From Fen-1273 sp963748405 (GTDB lineage: Bacteria > Bacteroidota > Ignavibacteria > UBA10030 > UBA6906): a stretch of DNA of 64,000 bases. Position 1 is the first letter of the stretch; each line of letters starts with the position of its first letter. The stretch lies in the NCBI GenBank assembly GCA_963748405.1, contig CAVVIT010000010.1:1-64000 (forward strand), in the 5' to 3' direction. The notes under the pieces were generated by a model, which was not told where the DNA came from, did not search any database, and saw nothing but the letters and a program-made list of their open reading frames with translations. Below are positions 52,485 to 61,268 of this stretch, piece after piece. A program made the position numbers and the translations under genes.

Positions 52485-55177
52485 CCGGCGGATTCCCCGC
52501 TCGAATCAATATGCCCACCCGGGCAGACGAGCGTTTCGGCAAGCACCTTGAGAAGCGTCTCGGCTGTATAGGGCTTTGTCAGGAGCGTGTGGACGCCGGA
52601 CACGGCCTGGGGTATCGACTTACCCTGTGTCATCAACCCGCTGGCGGCGATGATCCTGACCCCGGGGTCGATCTTCTGGAGCGCGAGGATCGTCGCCGCA
52701 CCGTCCATCACGGGCATCATGATGTCGGTGATGACGACCCTGACATTCTCCCTGTGTTCGACGTACAGCGCGACTCCTTCGGCGCCGTCTCCGGCCATTA
52801 TCGTGGTGTAGCCGTACGACTCGAGTGTCAGGCGGGTGATCTCCCTGATGGCCGATTCGTCGTCGATGACGAGTATGAGTTCGCCGTTTCCCCTCGGGAG
52901 TTCCGGTTCCCTGTCCCCCGTCCCGGTGTCCGGCCCCCTGCCGGTTGCCGGCAGGTGAATCCTGAACGTCGCTCCCCTTCCCTGCTCGGACTCCAGCGTG
53001 ATGAACCCTTCGTGGCTCTTGACGATCGCGAGCGTCGTCGAGAGCCCGAGCCCGGTTCCCATCCCGGCTTCTTTCGTCGTGAAGAACGGGTCGAATATCC
53101 TGTCCCTGATCGATGCGGGGATTCCCGTACCGGTGTCAGCGATTGTCAGGCAGACATACGGCCCCGGTTTCGCCCCGGGCTGCATCCGCGCGTAGTTCTC
53201 GTCGATCGTCTGGTTTTCCGCTGAAACGGAGAGCGTCCCCCCCCTGGGCATCGCGTCGCGCGCGTTGACGAAGACGTTCAGGAGTACCTGGTGCATTTGT
53301 GTCGGGTCGGCCGAGACAGTCCAGAGGTCGTGGGGGATATCCGTCTCGATTTCGATGGATTTCGGGAATGTCCCCTCCGCGATCTTGACGACTTCGTTGA
53401 CGACGTGGCGGATCTGGACGTCGATCCGGTCTCCGGGGAGTCCCTTGCCGAACGCCAGGACCTGCCGGATAATGTCCGATCCGCGCTTCGCGGAAGTCTC
53501 GATCGTGTTCAGGACCTTCTGCCCGCGGGGGTCTGAGACCTTTGATCGGAGGACGTCGATCGCCATCAGTATCGGGGAAAGGACGTTGTTGAGGTCGTGC
53601 GCGATCCCTGCCGCGAGCGTCCCGATGCTCTCCATGCGCTGGGCTCTGAGAAACTCCGCCGCCTGCCGTTTCATATCGGTAACGTCCCTCGAAACGATGA
53701 CCCCCTTCGTGACGGCGCCGTTTTCGTCCTTGATCATCCCCCCGCGCGATTCGAAATCCCGGACCGAACCGTCTTTCGCGATGAGACGGTACTCGATCGG
53801 CGTCGGGACGCCCCTCTCGACGTTCCTCCGGAAGGTTTCCGCGACCTTCTCCCTGTCCCCGGGATGAACATCGCGGAAAAGGGATGTGCCTTTCAGGGAC
53901 CCGGGGTCGCCCAGGAGCGGGCCGTATGAGGGACTGCTGTACAGTCTCGTCCCTTCCGGGGTGACGACGGAGATCATGTCGGTGACGTTTTCCGCGATCA
54001 GTCGGAACTGCTGTTCGTTCTCCCTGAGCTGCTCCTCCCCGAGTTTGCGTTCCGTGACGTCCCGCCCGACCACGGAGGCGGCCACAACGTTTCGCTGGAT
54101 GTCGTGTATCGGTGAGACAGTCAGCGACACGAATATGTCCCGCCCGTCCTTCCGGCGTCGGAGCGTTTCAAAGTGATCGACGTGCCCTCCCGCAGAAATC
54201 TTCTCCAGTATCTCTGCAAGCTCGTCGGAACGTCCCGGCGGAATGAGCATCGAAATGCTCTTCCCGAGGACTTCCGATTCCCGGTATCCGTATATCCGTT
54301 CCGCCCCCCTGTTCCAGCTCGTGATGATCCCTTCGAGCGATTTGCCGATGATCGCGTCGTCGGACGACTGGACGATGGCAGCGAGCTCCCGTGACTTCTC
54401 TTCGCTTCGTTTGCGTTCGGTGATGTCGTTGTAGATGACCGCGAAATAGCCCCTCTGGATGCTGTACACGGAGAGGGACCCCCACTTGTCGAGGGGAGGG
54501 ACGTAGATCTCGAACCGTTCCGGTCTGCCTGTACGGGCGACCTTCCCGTAGATCTCGAACAGTTCGGGGTTTGTCTCCTTCAGACCCGGGATGAGATCGG
54601 TTGCCCTTTTCCCGATCACCTCGGTAAGTTCGGAAATCGACAGGAATGCCTTGTTGACCTCAAGGTACTCAAAATCGACCGGCCGGTTCTTTTCGAGGAT
54701 GATCCGGCAATAGGCGAACCCTTCCAGCATGTTGTCGACAAGCGACCGGAGCAGCTCGCCGCTTTCCCGGAGCTGCGGTTCTGCGTCTTTCCCACGCGTA
54801 ACGTCATGCACGATGACAAGCCGTGCCCCGCTTCCCCGAAAGGTGATCAGGTGGGAGTTGATCTCGACGTCGATGACCTTGCCGCTTTTTGTCTTGTGGC
54901 GCCGCCCACTTGAAGATTGCAGCCCCGCTCTTTTTTCGGCCGTGTCGGCGAAGAGCCGGGGAACGTCTTCCGCGGGGCGGATATCCGCAATGGTCTTTGC
55001 GAGAAATTCGTCGCGCGAGTATTCGTACTTTGCGACGGCCGCCTCGTTCACGTCAAGGAACGAGAGCGTACCGGGGTCGTATACCCACATGGGAAGCGGA
55101 TAATTCTGGAAGAGGAGGCCGAACGCTTCATCGCTTCCTCCCGGTTGCCATTGCTCCGGCTGCGTCTTTTCGTGCAT
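52481..55177 (-). CDS. hybrid sensor histidine kinase with four PAS domains and receiver
   Basis: 898 residues, no membrane segment, so a cytoplasmic sensor. PAS modules lie at ~20-130, 145-255, 265-385 and 395-505. The dimerisation helix has His527 in GIAHDLNNVLSP. The ATPase domain shows NVFVNARDAMP, DTGTGIP and GLGLSTTLAIV. A receiver follows from ~768 with Asp818 in VVITDIMMP and Lys in TKPYTAETL. It autophosphorylates and passes phosphate to its own receiver; no output regulator is adjacent. It is divergent from the chemoreceptor gene with a 401-base shared upstream region. Confidence 0.93.
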   Translation of the reverse strand: MHEKTQPEQWQPGGSDEAFGLLFQNYPLPMWVYDPGTLSFLDVNEAAVAKYEYSRDEFLAKTIADIRPAEDVPRLFADTAEKRAGLQSSSGRRHKTKSGKVIDVEINSHLITFRGSGARLVIVHDVTRGKDAEPQLRESGELLRSLVDNMLEGFAYCRIILEKNRPVDFEYLEVNKAFLSISELTEVIGKRATDLIPGLKETNPELFEIYGKVARTGRPERFEIYVPPLDKWGSLSVYSIQRGYFAVIYNDITERKRSEEKSRELAAIVQSSDDAIIGKSLEGIITSWNRGAERIYGYRESEVLGKSISMLIPPGRSDELAEILEKISAGGHVDHFETLRRRKDGRDIFVSLTVSPIHDIQRNVVAASVVGRDVTERKLGEEQLRENEQQFRLIAENVTDMISVVTPEGTRLYSSPSYGPLLGDPGSLKGTSLFRDVHPGDREKVAETFRRNVERGVPTPIEYRLIAKDGSVRDFESRGGMIKDENGAVTKGVIVSRDVTDMKRQAAEFLRAQRMESIGTLAAGIAHDLNNVLSPILMAIDVLRSKVSDPRGQKVLNTIETSAKRGSDIIRQVLAFGKGLPGDRIDVQIRHVVNEVVKIAEGTFPKSIEIETDIPHDLWTVSADPTQMHQVLLNVFVNARDAMPRGGTLSVSAENQTIDENYARMQPGAKPGPYVCLTIADTGTGIPASIRDRIFDPFFTTKEAGMGTGLGLSTTLAIVKSHEGFITLESEQGRGATFRIHLPATGRGPDTGTGDREPELPRGNGELILVIDDESAIREITRLTLESYGYTTIMAGDGAEGVALYVEHRENVRVVITDIMMPVMDGAATILALQKIDPGVRIIAASGLMTQGKSIPQAVSGVHTLLTKPYTAETLLKVLAETLVCPGGHIDSSGESAG

Positions 55178-55578
55178 GTCGATCCCCGCTGTGTAACCCG
55201 TCTGCGTTCATTGGTGAAGCATCTGCGCGAAGAGAGATCCCGGTGGTGCGCACCTCCTGAGTTGGTCAGGACACTCTCAATGGACAATTCCCGTGCCCGT
55301 CGCAGAACCGCCGAATCTGTGGGTTCGGGGCCCGAAACGAGGTCGCGTATCTCCGTGCATTCCGAATATGACAATGGCGGTCACCTGGTGGATAGTGGCC
55401 ACCTTCAGTGTCCAGGTGTCATCGCTATACAGAGTAATCAATCGAAAAATGCTGGCATGCAGTTTGCGACAATGGGTGACAACTAACACGTCGCCACACT
55501 CCTCTCTCGACTCACGAGGCGGCCCGACTGCCCGGCTTGGCAAGCGATGTCGTCCATCCTGTCGAAAGGTAGAAGACC
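55178..55578. other. 401-base intergenic region between divergent kinase and chemoreceptor genes
   Basis: No convincing gene. It holds an inverted repeat cacctgg (55382-55388) / ccaggtg (55412-55418) enclosing a smaller ggtgg / ccacc pair, and a sigma54-type element at 55453-55468. The chemoreceptor start is preceded by gaaaggtagaag. The part next to the kinase gene shows no clear promoter. Confidence 0.6.
55453..55468 (+). promoter_or_regulatory. candidate sigma54 (-24/-12) promoter for the chemoreceptor
   Basis: tggcat-gcagt-ttgcg matches the TGGCA-N5-TTGC consensus, with GG and GC separated by exactly 10 bases. It lies about 110 bases before the chemoreceptor start. An inverted repeat 35-70 bases upstream could be an activator site. 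No activator gene is in the window. Confidence 0.45.
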
Positions 55579-57312
55579 ATGAAATGGTTCTATGATCTCA
55601 AAATCGGAACGAAGCTGATCTCGAGTTTCATCGTCGTTTCCTGCATCGCCGCTGCCATCGGGTATATCGGCATTTCGGGCCTGAATACTATGACTGCGCA
55701 GAGCGACCAGATGTACGCGAATGTGACCGTGCCCATAGACCAGCTCGGAAACATCACCGAAGCATTTCAGCGGGTTCGGGTCAACACCCGGGACATGCTG
55801 GTAGCACAGACCCGGGAGGAGATGGAGCAGAAGATCACCAGGATAGCCGAACTGAGATCGGAAGTTTCAAAGAACGCGTCCTTGTTTGAAAAGACTCTGA
55901 ATTCTCCGGAATCAAAAGACGATTTCAAGGCCTTTTTGGACTCTCGTGTGGCGTACGGCACGAACCTTGACTTGCTTGTCAAATTGGCCCGGGAGAACAA
56001 GAAGAATGAGGCCTGGGGGGTCATGCGCGGGGATGGATTGAAAACGGCTACAATTGAACAGGCTGCGATCAATACCATGCGGGAGCACAAGTTGAAGGAG
56101 GCGCAGGCCCGGAACGTGGAGAACGCCGCTGACGCGAAGTCGGCCACGACACTGATGCTCGGAAGCCTCGCCCTCGGCGTTCTGATCGCAATCTCCCTGG
56201 GCGTATTCATCGCCCGTATTACGAGCAGTCCGGTGAAAGACGTCGTCCGGAGCATCGACAACGCGGACCTGAACATGCAGTTCCATTCCGACAGAAAGGA
56301 CGAGGTGGGTGACCTGCAGAGGTCGTTCGATAAATTTGTCCTTTCGATCAAGGACACGCTCCTTCAGGTCGCGGAGGCTTCCTCGGCGGTCGCCAGCGCC
56401 TCGAGCGAGATCAGCTCGAGCACCGAGCAGATGGCGGCCGGGAGCCAGGAACAGACCTCCCAGGCGGGTGAAGTGGCCAGCGCGGTCGAAGAGATGACAA
56501 AGACGATTGTGGAAAACTCCAAGAATGCAGGGAACACCGCCGACACGGCGAAGACCGCGAAAGCGGCCGCCGAGCAGGGGGGACAGGTGGTGGACGAGAC
56601 GGTCGCCGGGATGAAGCGGATCGCCGAGGTGGTGCGGAAGTCCGCGGAGACGGTGCAGGCGCTGGGGAAATCGAGCGACCAGATCGGCGAGATCATCGGC
56701 GTGATCGACGACATTGCCGACCAGACGAATCTTCTGGCCCTGAATGCGGCGATCGAAGCGGCGCGCGCCGGGGAACAGGGACGGGGTTTCGCCGTGGTGG
56801 CCGATGAGGTGCGGAAGCTGGCGGAGCGGACGACGAAGGCGACGAAGGAAATCGCCTCGATGATCAAGACGATACAGACGGACACGGCGGGAGCGGTCAC
56901 CTCGATGGGCGAAGGGACGAAGCAGGTGGACGAGGGGATCAAGCTGGCGGACAAGGCGGGGGAATCGCTGAAGGAGATCGTGGAAATCAGCCAGAAGGTG
57001 ACGGACATGGTGGCGCAGATCGCGGCGGCGAGCGAGCAGCAGTCGAGCGCGAGCGAGCAGATCAGCAAGAACGTGGAGGCGATCAGCACGGTGACGGGAG
57101 AGACGGCCCAGGGGACGCAGCAGATCGCGCGGGCCGCGGAAGACCTGAACCGGCTCACCGAGAACCTCCAGCAGTACATCGACAGGTTCAAGTTGTCGAA
57201 GGACTCGTCGTCGGAAACCGGGCACGCCGCGCGGAAGCAGCCCTCGAAATCGAAGCTTGAGAAATCCAACGTCGCCGTGAAGGAAAACGGCAGCCTTGTC
57301 GCGCACGAATAA
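55579..57312 (+). CDS. methyl-accepting chemotaxis protein
   Basis: 577 residues. Helix 1 (ISSFIVVSCIAAAIGYIGI), a four-helix-bundle ligand domain (~35-185), helix 2 (LMLGSLALGVLIAISLGVFIA), HAMP, then a long coiled coil whose tip reads DQTNLLALNAAIEAARAGEQ, the universal signalling hairpin. Methylatable Glu/Gln pairs flank it. A basic, flexible tail (~550-577) ends the protein. The cheW gene follows 11 bases later. The ligand is unknown. Confidence 0.94.
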   Translation: MKWFYDLKIGTKLISSFIVVSCIAAAIGYIGISGLNTMTAQSDQMYANVTVPIDQLGNITEAFQRVRVNTRDMLVAQTREEMEQKITRIAELRSEVSKNASLFEKTLNSPESKDDFKAFLDSRVAYGTNLDLLVKLARENKKNEAWGVMRGDGLKTATIEQAAINTMREHKLKEAQARNVENAADAKSATTLMLGSLALGVLIAISLGVFIARITSSPVKDVVRSIDNADLNMQFHSDRKDEVGDLQRSFDKFVLSIKDTLLQVAEASSAVASASSEISSSTEQMAAGSQEQTSQAGEVASAVEEMTKTIVENSKNAGNTADTAKTAKAAAEQGGQVVDETVAGMKRIAEVVRKSAETVQALGKSSDQIGEIIGVIDDIADQTNLLALNAAIEAARAGEQGRGFAVVADEVRKLAERTTKATKEIASMIKTIQTDTAGAVTSMGEGTKQVDEGIKLADKAGESLKEIVEISQKVTDMVAQIAAASEQQSSASEQISKNVEAISTVTGETAQGTQQIARAAEDLNRLTENLQQYIDRFKLSKDSSSETGHAARKQPSKSKLEKSNVAVKENGSLVAHE

Positions 57313-57323
57313 AGGACAGAACA

Positions 57324-57821
57324 ATGGAAGAGACCAAGGACATCAAGAACGCGACACAGGGGAAGTCGGAGGAGCTGCTTCAGCTCGTGAGCTTCAACAT
57401 CGGCGGAGAGGAATTCGGGGTCGATATCCTGAAGGTGCAGGAGATCAACAGGATGCTTGAAGTGACCCGTGTGCCGAACGCACCGGAGTACGTGGATGGG
57501 GTGATCAATCTGCGCGGCAAGGTCATCCCGATCATCGACCTTCGCAGGCGGTTCGACATGGAGCGGAAGGAGCACGACAAGAACACGCGGATCGTCGTCG
57601 TGGAGCTCCAGGGGAAAGTTGTCGGGTTCGTGGTGGACGCGGTGAGCGAAGTCTTGCGCATTCCGAAGAGCGTGACCGAAGCGCCGCCGCCGATCGTCGC
57701 GGGGATCAACGCGGATTACATCACGGCAGTTGGCAAGCTCGAGGATCGACTCCTTATCCTTCTCGATCTCGAAGGCGTTCTGTCCGAAGGTGACAAGGGA
57801 GACGTCCGCCGCGTCGCGTAA
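57324..57821 (+). CDS. cheW: CheW-type coupling protein
   Basis: 165 residues, complete CheW fold: QLVSFNIGGEEFGVDILKVQEI, RVPNAPEYVDGVINLRGKVIPIIDLRRRF and GFVVDAVSEVLRIP. It couples the adjacent receptor to a CheA kinase, which is not encoded here. It follows the receptor within 11 bases and is followed by repeat copy 5. Confidence 0.94.
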   Translation: MEETKDIKNATQGKSEELLQLVSFNIGGEEFGVDILKVQEINRMLEVTRVPNAPEYVDGVINLRGKVIPIIDLRRRFDMERKEHDKNTRIVVVELQGKVVGFVVDAVSEVLRIPKSVTEAPPPIVAGINADYITAVGKLEDRLLILLDLEGVLSEGDKGDVRRVA

Positions 57822-57825
57822 GTAG

Positions 57826-57870
57826 TGTCATTGCGAGCGAAGCGAAGCAAACTGGTCATGGCCGAAGCAA
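57826..57870 (+). repeat. dispersed palindromic repeat, copy 5
   Basis: gtgtcattgcgagcgaagcg directly repeats the first block of copy 1, then aagcaaactgg and a second cgaagcaag. It starts 5 bases after the cheW stop, in the gap before a convergent gene. Confidence 0.8.
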
Positions 57871-57916
57871 GAAGAATGGTCTTCCGCCGGTGGTCGGCCA
57901 TACATTTCCCCTCCCA

Positions 57917-58672
57917 TCAGATCGTGTACTGAAATCCCAGGTACCCGGAAACTACATTCTCCCCTTCAAATGTGCGGCCGAGAGACAGGAGGATGTGGTT
58001 GTTCTCGCTCAGGTTGATGATGCCGCCGAGGTCGAATCCCGTCCCCGGCCTTCCCCCATTGGTGTCCGCCGTGTGGTAGAAGATCTCTCCCCCCAGCGTC
58101 ACGGTGCTCGAAAGATCATACTGGGCTTCCCACCCGGCAAAAACCCAGTTCTTGTTCCCCGTCCCCGGGTTGATCCAGTACCCCGCACCTCCGTACGTCG
58201 TAAAATCCCCCCAGCTCTTCTGGATCCATATGGGGAGGTACGCCTGGGCGCTTCCGGCTCCGAGCTGCTTCGAGGAATTTCCCGTCGGCAGCTCAAGGAG
58301 CGGAAACATTCCGATCTGAGGGGCATTGTCCGATTCGTCAAGGAACCGGTATTTGACGCCGAGCTCGGTGTCGGAATAGCCGTATGCCTTTCCGTCCCCG
58401 CTGCGGACAAATCCCATGGGTGCGACGACGTGGAGCTGGACGTTCTGGAAAGCGCCGAAGTTGACTTCGATGTGGGGGAGAGTGGCGTCCGTCTGTTGCC
58501 TTGTGAACGACTGTTCGGATGCCAGGTAGAATTCCCAGTGGTGGAAATCCACCGGCTGGGGGTCGTCCGTCTTGAACGGAGGTCCGGCCACGCAGGATTC
58601 AGAGACGAGTCCGGAGATCAGGAAGAGGATGAACGTACGCAATGTGAGACCCGATCGTCTTGCTGGGTTCAT
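57917..58672 (-). CDS. outer-membrane beta-barrel, transporter-like
   Basis: 251 residues; signal peptide TLRTFILFLISGLVSESCVA. The mature start GPPFKTDDPQPVDFHHWEFYLAS and the later DTELGVKYRFLDE and PLLELPTGNSS stretches fit the outer-membrane transporter family related to MetA-pathway phenol degradation. It ends in a strand closing FQYTI. Role in the cell unknown. Its start overlaps the stop of the lipoprotein gene upstream by 4 bases, so the two are coupled. Confidence 0.75.
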   Translation of the reverse strand: MNPARRSGLTLRTFILFLISGLVSESCVAGPPFKTDDPQPVDFHHWEFYLASEQSFTRQQTDATLPHIEVNFGAFQNVQLHVVAPMGFVRSGDGKAYGYSDTELGVKYRFLDESDNAPQIGMFPLLELPTGNSSKQLGAGSAQAYLPIWIQKSWGDFTTYGGAGYWINPGTGNKNWVFAGWEAQYDLSSTVTLGGEIFYHTADTNGGRPGTGFDLGGIINLSENNHILLSLGRTFEGENVVSGYLGFQYTI

Positions 58673-59010
58673 ACACAGGGAAGACAATCGACGATGTCGA
58701 TGATCGCGACGCCGCCGGGCGTGACGTTGACGTCGTAGTCGATGCTGAGTGCGACGGGGCCACCTCTGTTGATCCCGTACGCGCGTACGACATAGTGACC
58801 GCCGGGCACAGAATACACCGCGAGCCCGTTCGATCCGGTCTGGAGCGAATCCCCCGTCTGGACCAGCACGACGGGAATCCCCGCGATCCCGCTGTTCTGC
58901 CAGTGCACGCTGACGACGATGATTCCCGGGGTTGAAGGAGGTTCGGTGGGGCGGATATCGCTGCATCCGAAGAGCAGAAGTGTGGTCAATATCAGGATGG
59001 ACTTGTTCAC
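58669..59010 (-). CDS. small lipoprotein, Ig/carboxypeptidase-regulatory-like
   Basis: 113 residues from a GTG; lipobox LFGC (Cys16) after NKSILILTTLLL. The remainder (GIPVVLVQTGDSLQTGSNGLAVYSVPGG, reduced here to its strands: a VVLVQTG strand, a GLAVYSVPGG turn and a YVVRAYG strand) looks like a one-domain carboxypeptidase-regulatory-like sheet. The C-terminus has a CLPC pair. Translationally coupled to the barrel gene, so probably its accessory lipoprotein. Confidence 0.65.
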   Translation of the reverse strand: MNKSILILTTLLLFGCSDIRPTEPPSTPGIIVVSVHWQNSGIAGIPVVLVQTGDSLQTGSNGLAVYSVPGGHYVVRAYGINRGGPVALSIDYDVNVTPGGVAIIDIVDCLPCV

Positions 59011-59382
59011 GCTTCTCCCTTCTTCGCGGATCCGGGCGGGGACGATTGAGCCGCACGCTTATAACATAAGAAGAGTGCCGAAGACCTGCAACAACACGCA
59101 GGCGCGGCCGCAATCCTGTGTCGTGTCACTCATATTCGGAAAGTATCCGCGCAATCTTGCGACGTGAGTAAACCCTCTGCGGGGTATACGTGTCTAAGTG
59201 CTGGAATCATAGGATCCCCGCACGCGGCACATTTAATGATCGCGACGGCGAACGGGGAAACATGTGCATTCTATGAGACAAATGACCAACCGCGCTCCTC
59301 TGTTCTGCCCCGGCTGTTCTGGCATCGAGATTGCAGATATGGGAGTCGAGTACGACGGAGGTCCCACATTCTCACCACTTTC
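59011..59382. other. 372-base intergenic region between divergent genes
   Basis: I see no gene, tRNA or strong hairpin. A frame open from 59164 could extend the downstream sulfotransferase-like protein by 73 residues, but this part is Cys/Arg/His-rich, precedes the signal peptide and looks non-coding. Divergent promoters must lie here but none stands out. Confidence 0.5.
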
Positions 59383-61224
59383 GTGAGAAGTCACTTTCCC
59401 CCATGGCGCTTCCGCGCCATAGTGTGTCTGTTCGGTCTGTTCACTGCATCCTGGCCGGCCGGCGTTTTGCACGCGCAGTCCGGACGACTCGAAGTCGTGT
59501 ACATCTCTCCTCTCCCTGCCTCTGCGTTTAACCGGCCGGGTACCAATATCATCCTGCGAACAAAAGCGAAGGTCAGCTCAGGTGAGGCCGCGCGCTTCAT
59601 TACCGGATTGACCGGAACCGGGAGCGGGGCGCACGAGTTTACGGTCGGGGTCTCCGACGACGGCCGCACGGTCATTTGCCGGCCGCTCACGCCGTTTCTT
59701 CAGGGCGAACAGGTAACGGTCGGAGTTGATACGGATCTCGTCAACGACCCGGCCTCGCCCGGAATCCTCGTTTCCTGGAGGTTCACCACCGGATCCCCCG
59801 CCCCCTACATCCCTGACGTCGGGGAGTCGATGATGGGGTCGGGGATTCCGGCTTCGGCGGCCCGCCACGTCGCCTCCTCCTCCCCGCGCACGGCGGTAAC
59901 GGATTCGCTCCCCGGTGTGCACGTCCTGTTTTCGAGTGATCCCTCTCCCGGGTACATCTACCTTTCGAACCTGTACTGGGATGTGGAAACGACCCCCTAC
60001 CTTCTCGTCCTTGGCAATGACGGCAGGGCGGTAATGACGAGGAAAACAGGCATAAACTGCTATGATTTCAAGCTGCAGCCGAACGGCTCGCTGACCTATT
60101 ACTACGGGGATGACGGGTACGGGTTCTTCCAGGAGGCGGACAGGGCCTTCACGGTTGTTGACAGCTTCAAGTGCGGGAACGGCTATGCCACCGACCCTCA
60201 CGAGCTCATCCTTCTGCCGAACGGGCATGCGTTGCTCATGGGATCGGATCCCGAGTTCATCGACATGTCAAAGCTGGTCCCCGGGGGATACAATCCGGCG
60301 GAGGTGGTCGGCCTCATCATCCAGGAGCTCGACCAGGAGAAAAACGTCGTCTTCCAGTGGAGGAGCTGGGATCATTTCAACATTACCGACGCCTGGCACC
60401 TGAGCTTCGCTTCGTCGTACATAGACTACGTCCACGGCAACTCGCTTGATGTTGATACCGACGGCAACATCATCCTCTCGAGCAGGCATCTCAACGAGAT
60501 TACCAAGATCGACAGGGAGACGGGAAATATCATCTGGCGCCTCGGCGGGACGAACAATCAGTTCACGTTCGTCAATGACCCTCTCGGGTTCTCCTACCAG
60601 CACGACGTACGCCGCATTGCCAACGGGCATCTCACCGTCTTCGATAACGGCGACTTTCACGTCCCGGCGTTTTCCCGTGCGCTGGAATACGCGCTTGACG
60701 AGACGAACATGACGGCGACGCTTGTGTGGCAGTACCGGGATACCCCCGATGTCTTCGGTTTTGCCATGGGGAACGTGCAGCGCCTGAAGAACGGGAATAC
60801 GTTTATCGGCTGGGGCGCCACGAATCCGACGGTCACCGAGGTGGACAGCGGCGGAAACAAGGTATACGAAATGTCGCTTGACGAGGGGCTCTACAGCTAC
60901 CGGGCGTACCGGTCGGACGAGGAAGCCCAGGTGACGGGCGTGGAGCGAAACGTCGTTCCCCCAGCATTCGGCCTGGCCCAGAACTACCCCAACCCGTTCA
61001 ACCCCACAACGACCATCCAGTACTCGATCCCGTCTGAGGCGCGCGTCACGCTCGATGTCGTTGACATTCTCGGCCGGGAGGTGGCGCGGCTTGTCAACAG
61101 GGAAGAACCGGCGGGCACCTATTCCGAGAAATTCGACGGCACCAACATGGCGTCCGGCGTGTATTTCTACCGGCTTCAGGCCGGAGAATTCGTTTCAACA
61201 AAAAAGCTTCTCCTGGTCCATTAA
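59383..61224 (+). CDS. arylsulfotransferase-family (ASST) surface protein with T9SS sorting domain, copy A
   Basis: 613 residues taking the GTG just before the signal peptide (RAIVCLFGLFTASWPAGVLHA). Residues ~30-140 form a Big_5-like Ig domain (YISPLPASAFNRPGTNIILR). A six-bladed ASST-type propeller follows, with IIQELDQEKNVVFQWRSWDH, VHGNSLDVDTDGNIILSSRH, ITKIDRETGNIIWRLGG and YQHDVRRIANGHLTVFDNG; His in HGNSLD and QHD are candidate catalytic residues. The sorting domain reads AQNYPNPFNPTTTIQY ... KKLLLVH. Family enzymes move sulfate between phenols without PAPS. Surface display is predicted; substrate unknown. Confidence 0.82.
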   Translation: MRSHFPPWRFRAIVCLFGLFTASWPAGVLHAQSGRLEVVYISPLPASAFNRPGTNIILRTKAKVSSGEAARFITGLTGTGSGAHEFTVGVSDDGRTVICRPLTPFLQGEQVTVGVDTDLVNDPASPGILVSWRFTTGSPAPYIPDVGESMMGSGIPASAARHVASSSPRTAVTDSLPGVHVLFSSDPSPGYIYLSNLYWDVETTPYLLVLGNDGRAVMTRKTGINCYDFKLQPNGSLTYYYGDDGYGFFQEADRAFTVVDSFKCGNGYATDPHELILLPNGHALLMGSDPEFIDMSKLVPGGYNPAEVVGLIIQELDQEKNVVFQWRSWDHFNITDAWHLSFASSYIDYVHGNSLDVDTDGNIILSSRHLNEITKIDRETGNIIWRLGGTNNQFTFVNDPLGFSYQHDVRRIANGHLTVFDNGDFHVPAFSRALEYALDETNMTATLVWQYRDTPDVFGFAMGNVQRLKNGNTFIGWGATNPTVTEVDSGGNKVYEMSLDEGLYSYRAYRSDEEAQVTGVERNVVPPAFGLAQNYPNPFNPTTTIQYSIPSEARVTLDVVDILGREVARLVNREEPAGTYSEKFDGTNMASGVYFYRLQAGEFVSTKKLLLVH

Positions 61225-61268
61225 CATGGCTCACGTGAAGACTCTCTCTGACAACTTCCGGCTCACCT

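Noticed and set aside
7407..57870. CRISPR array
   Set aside because: The five repeats are widely separated, palindromic and variable in length, without spacers or cas genes.
59164..59382. A 73-residue N-terminal extension of the sulfotransferase-like protein
   Set aside because: It would place the signal peptide internally and is compositionally unlike the rest; the GTG at 59383 gives a proper exported start.
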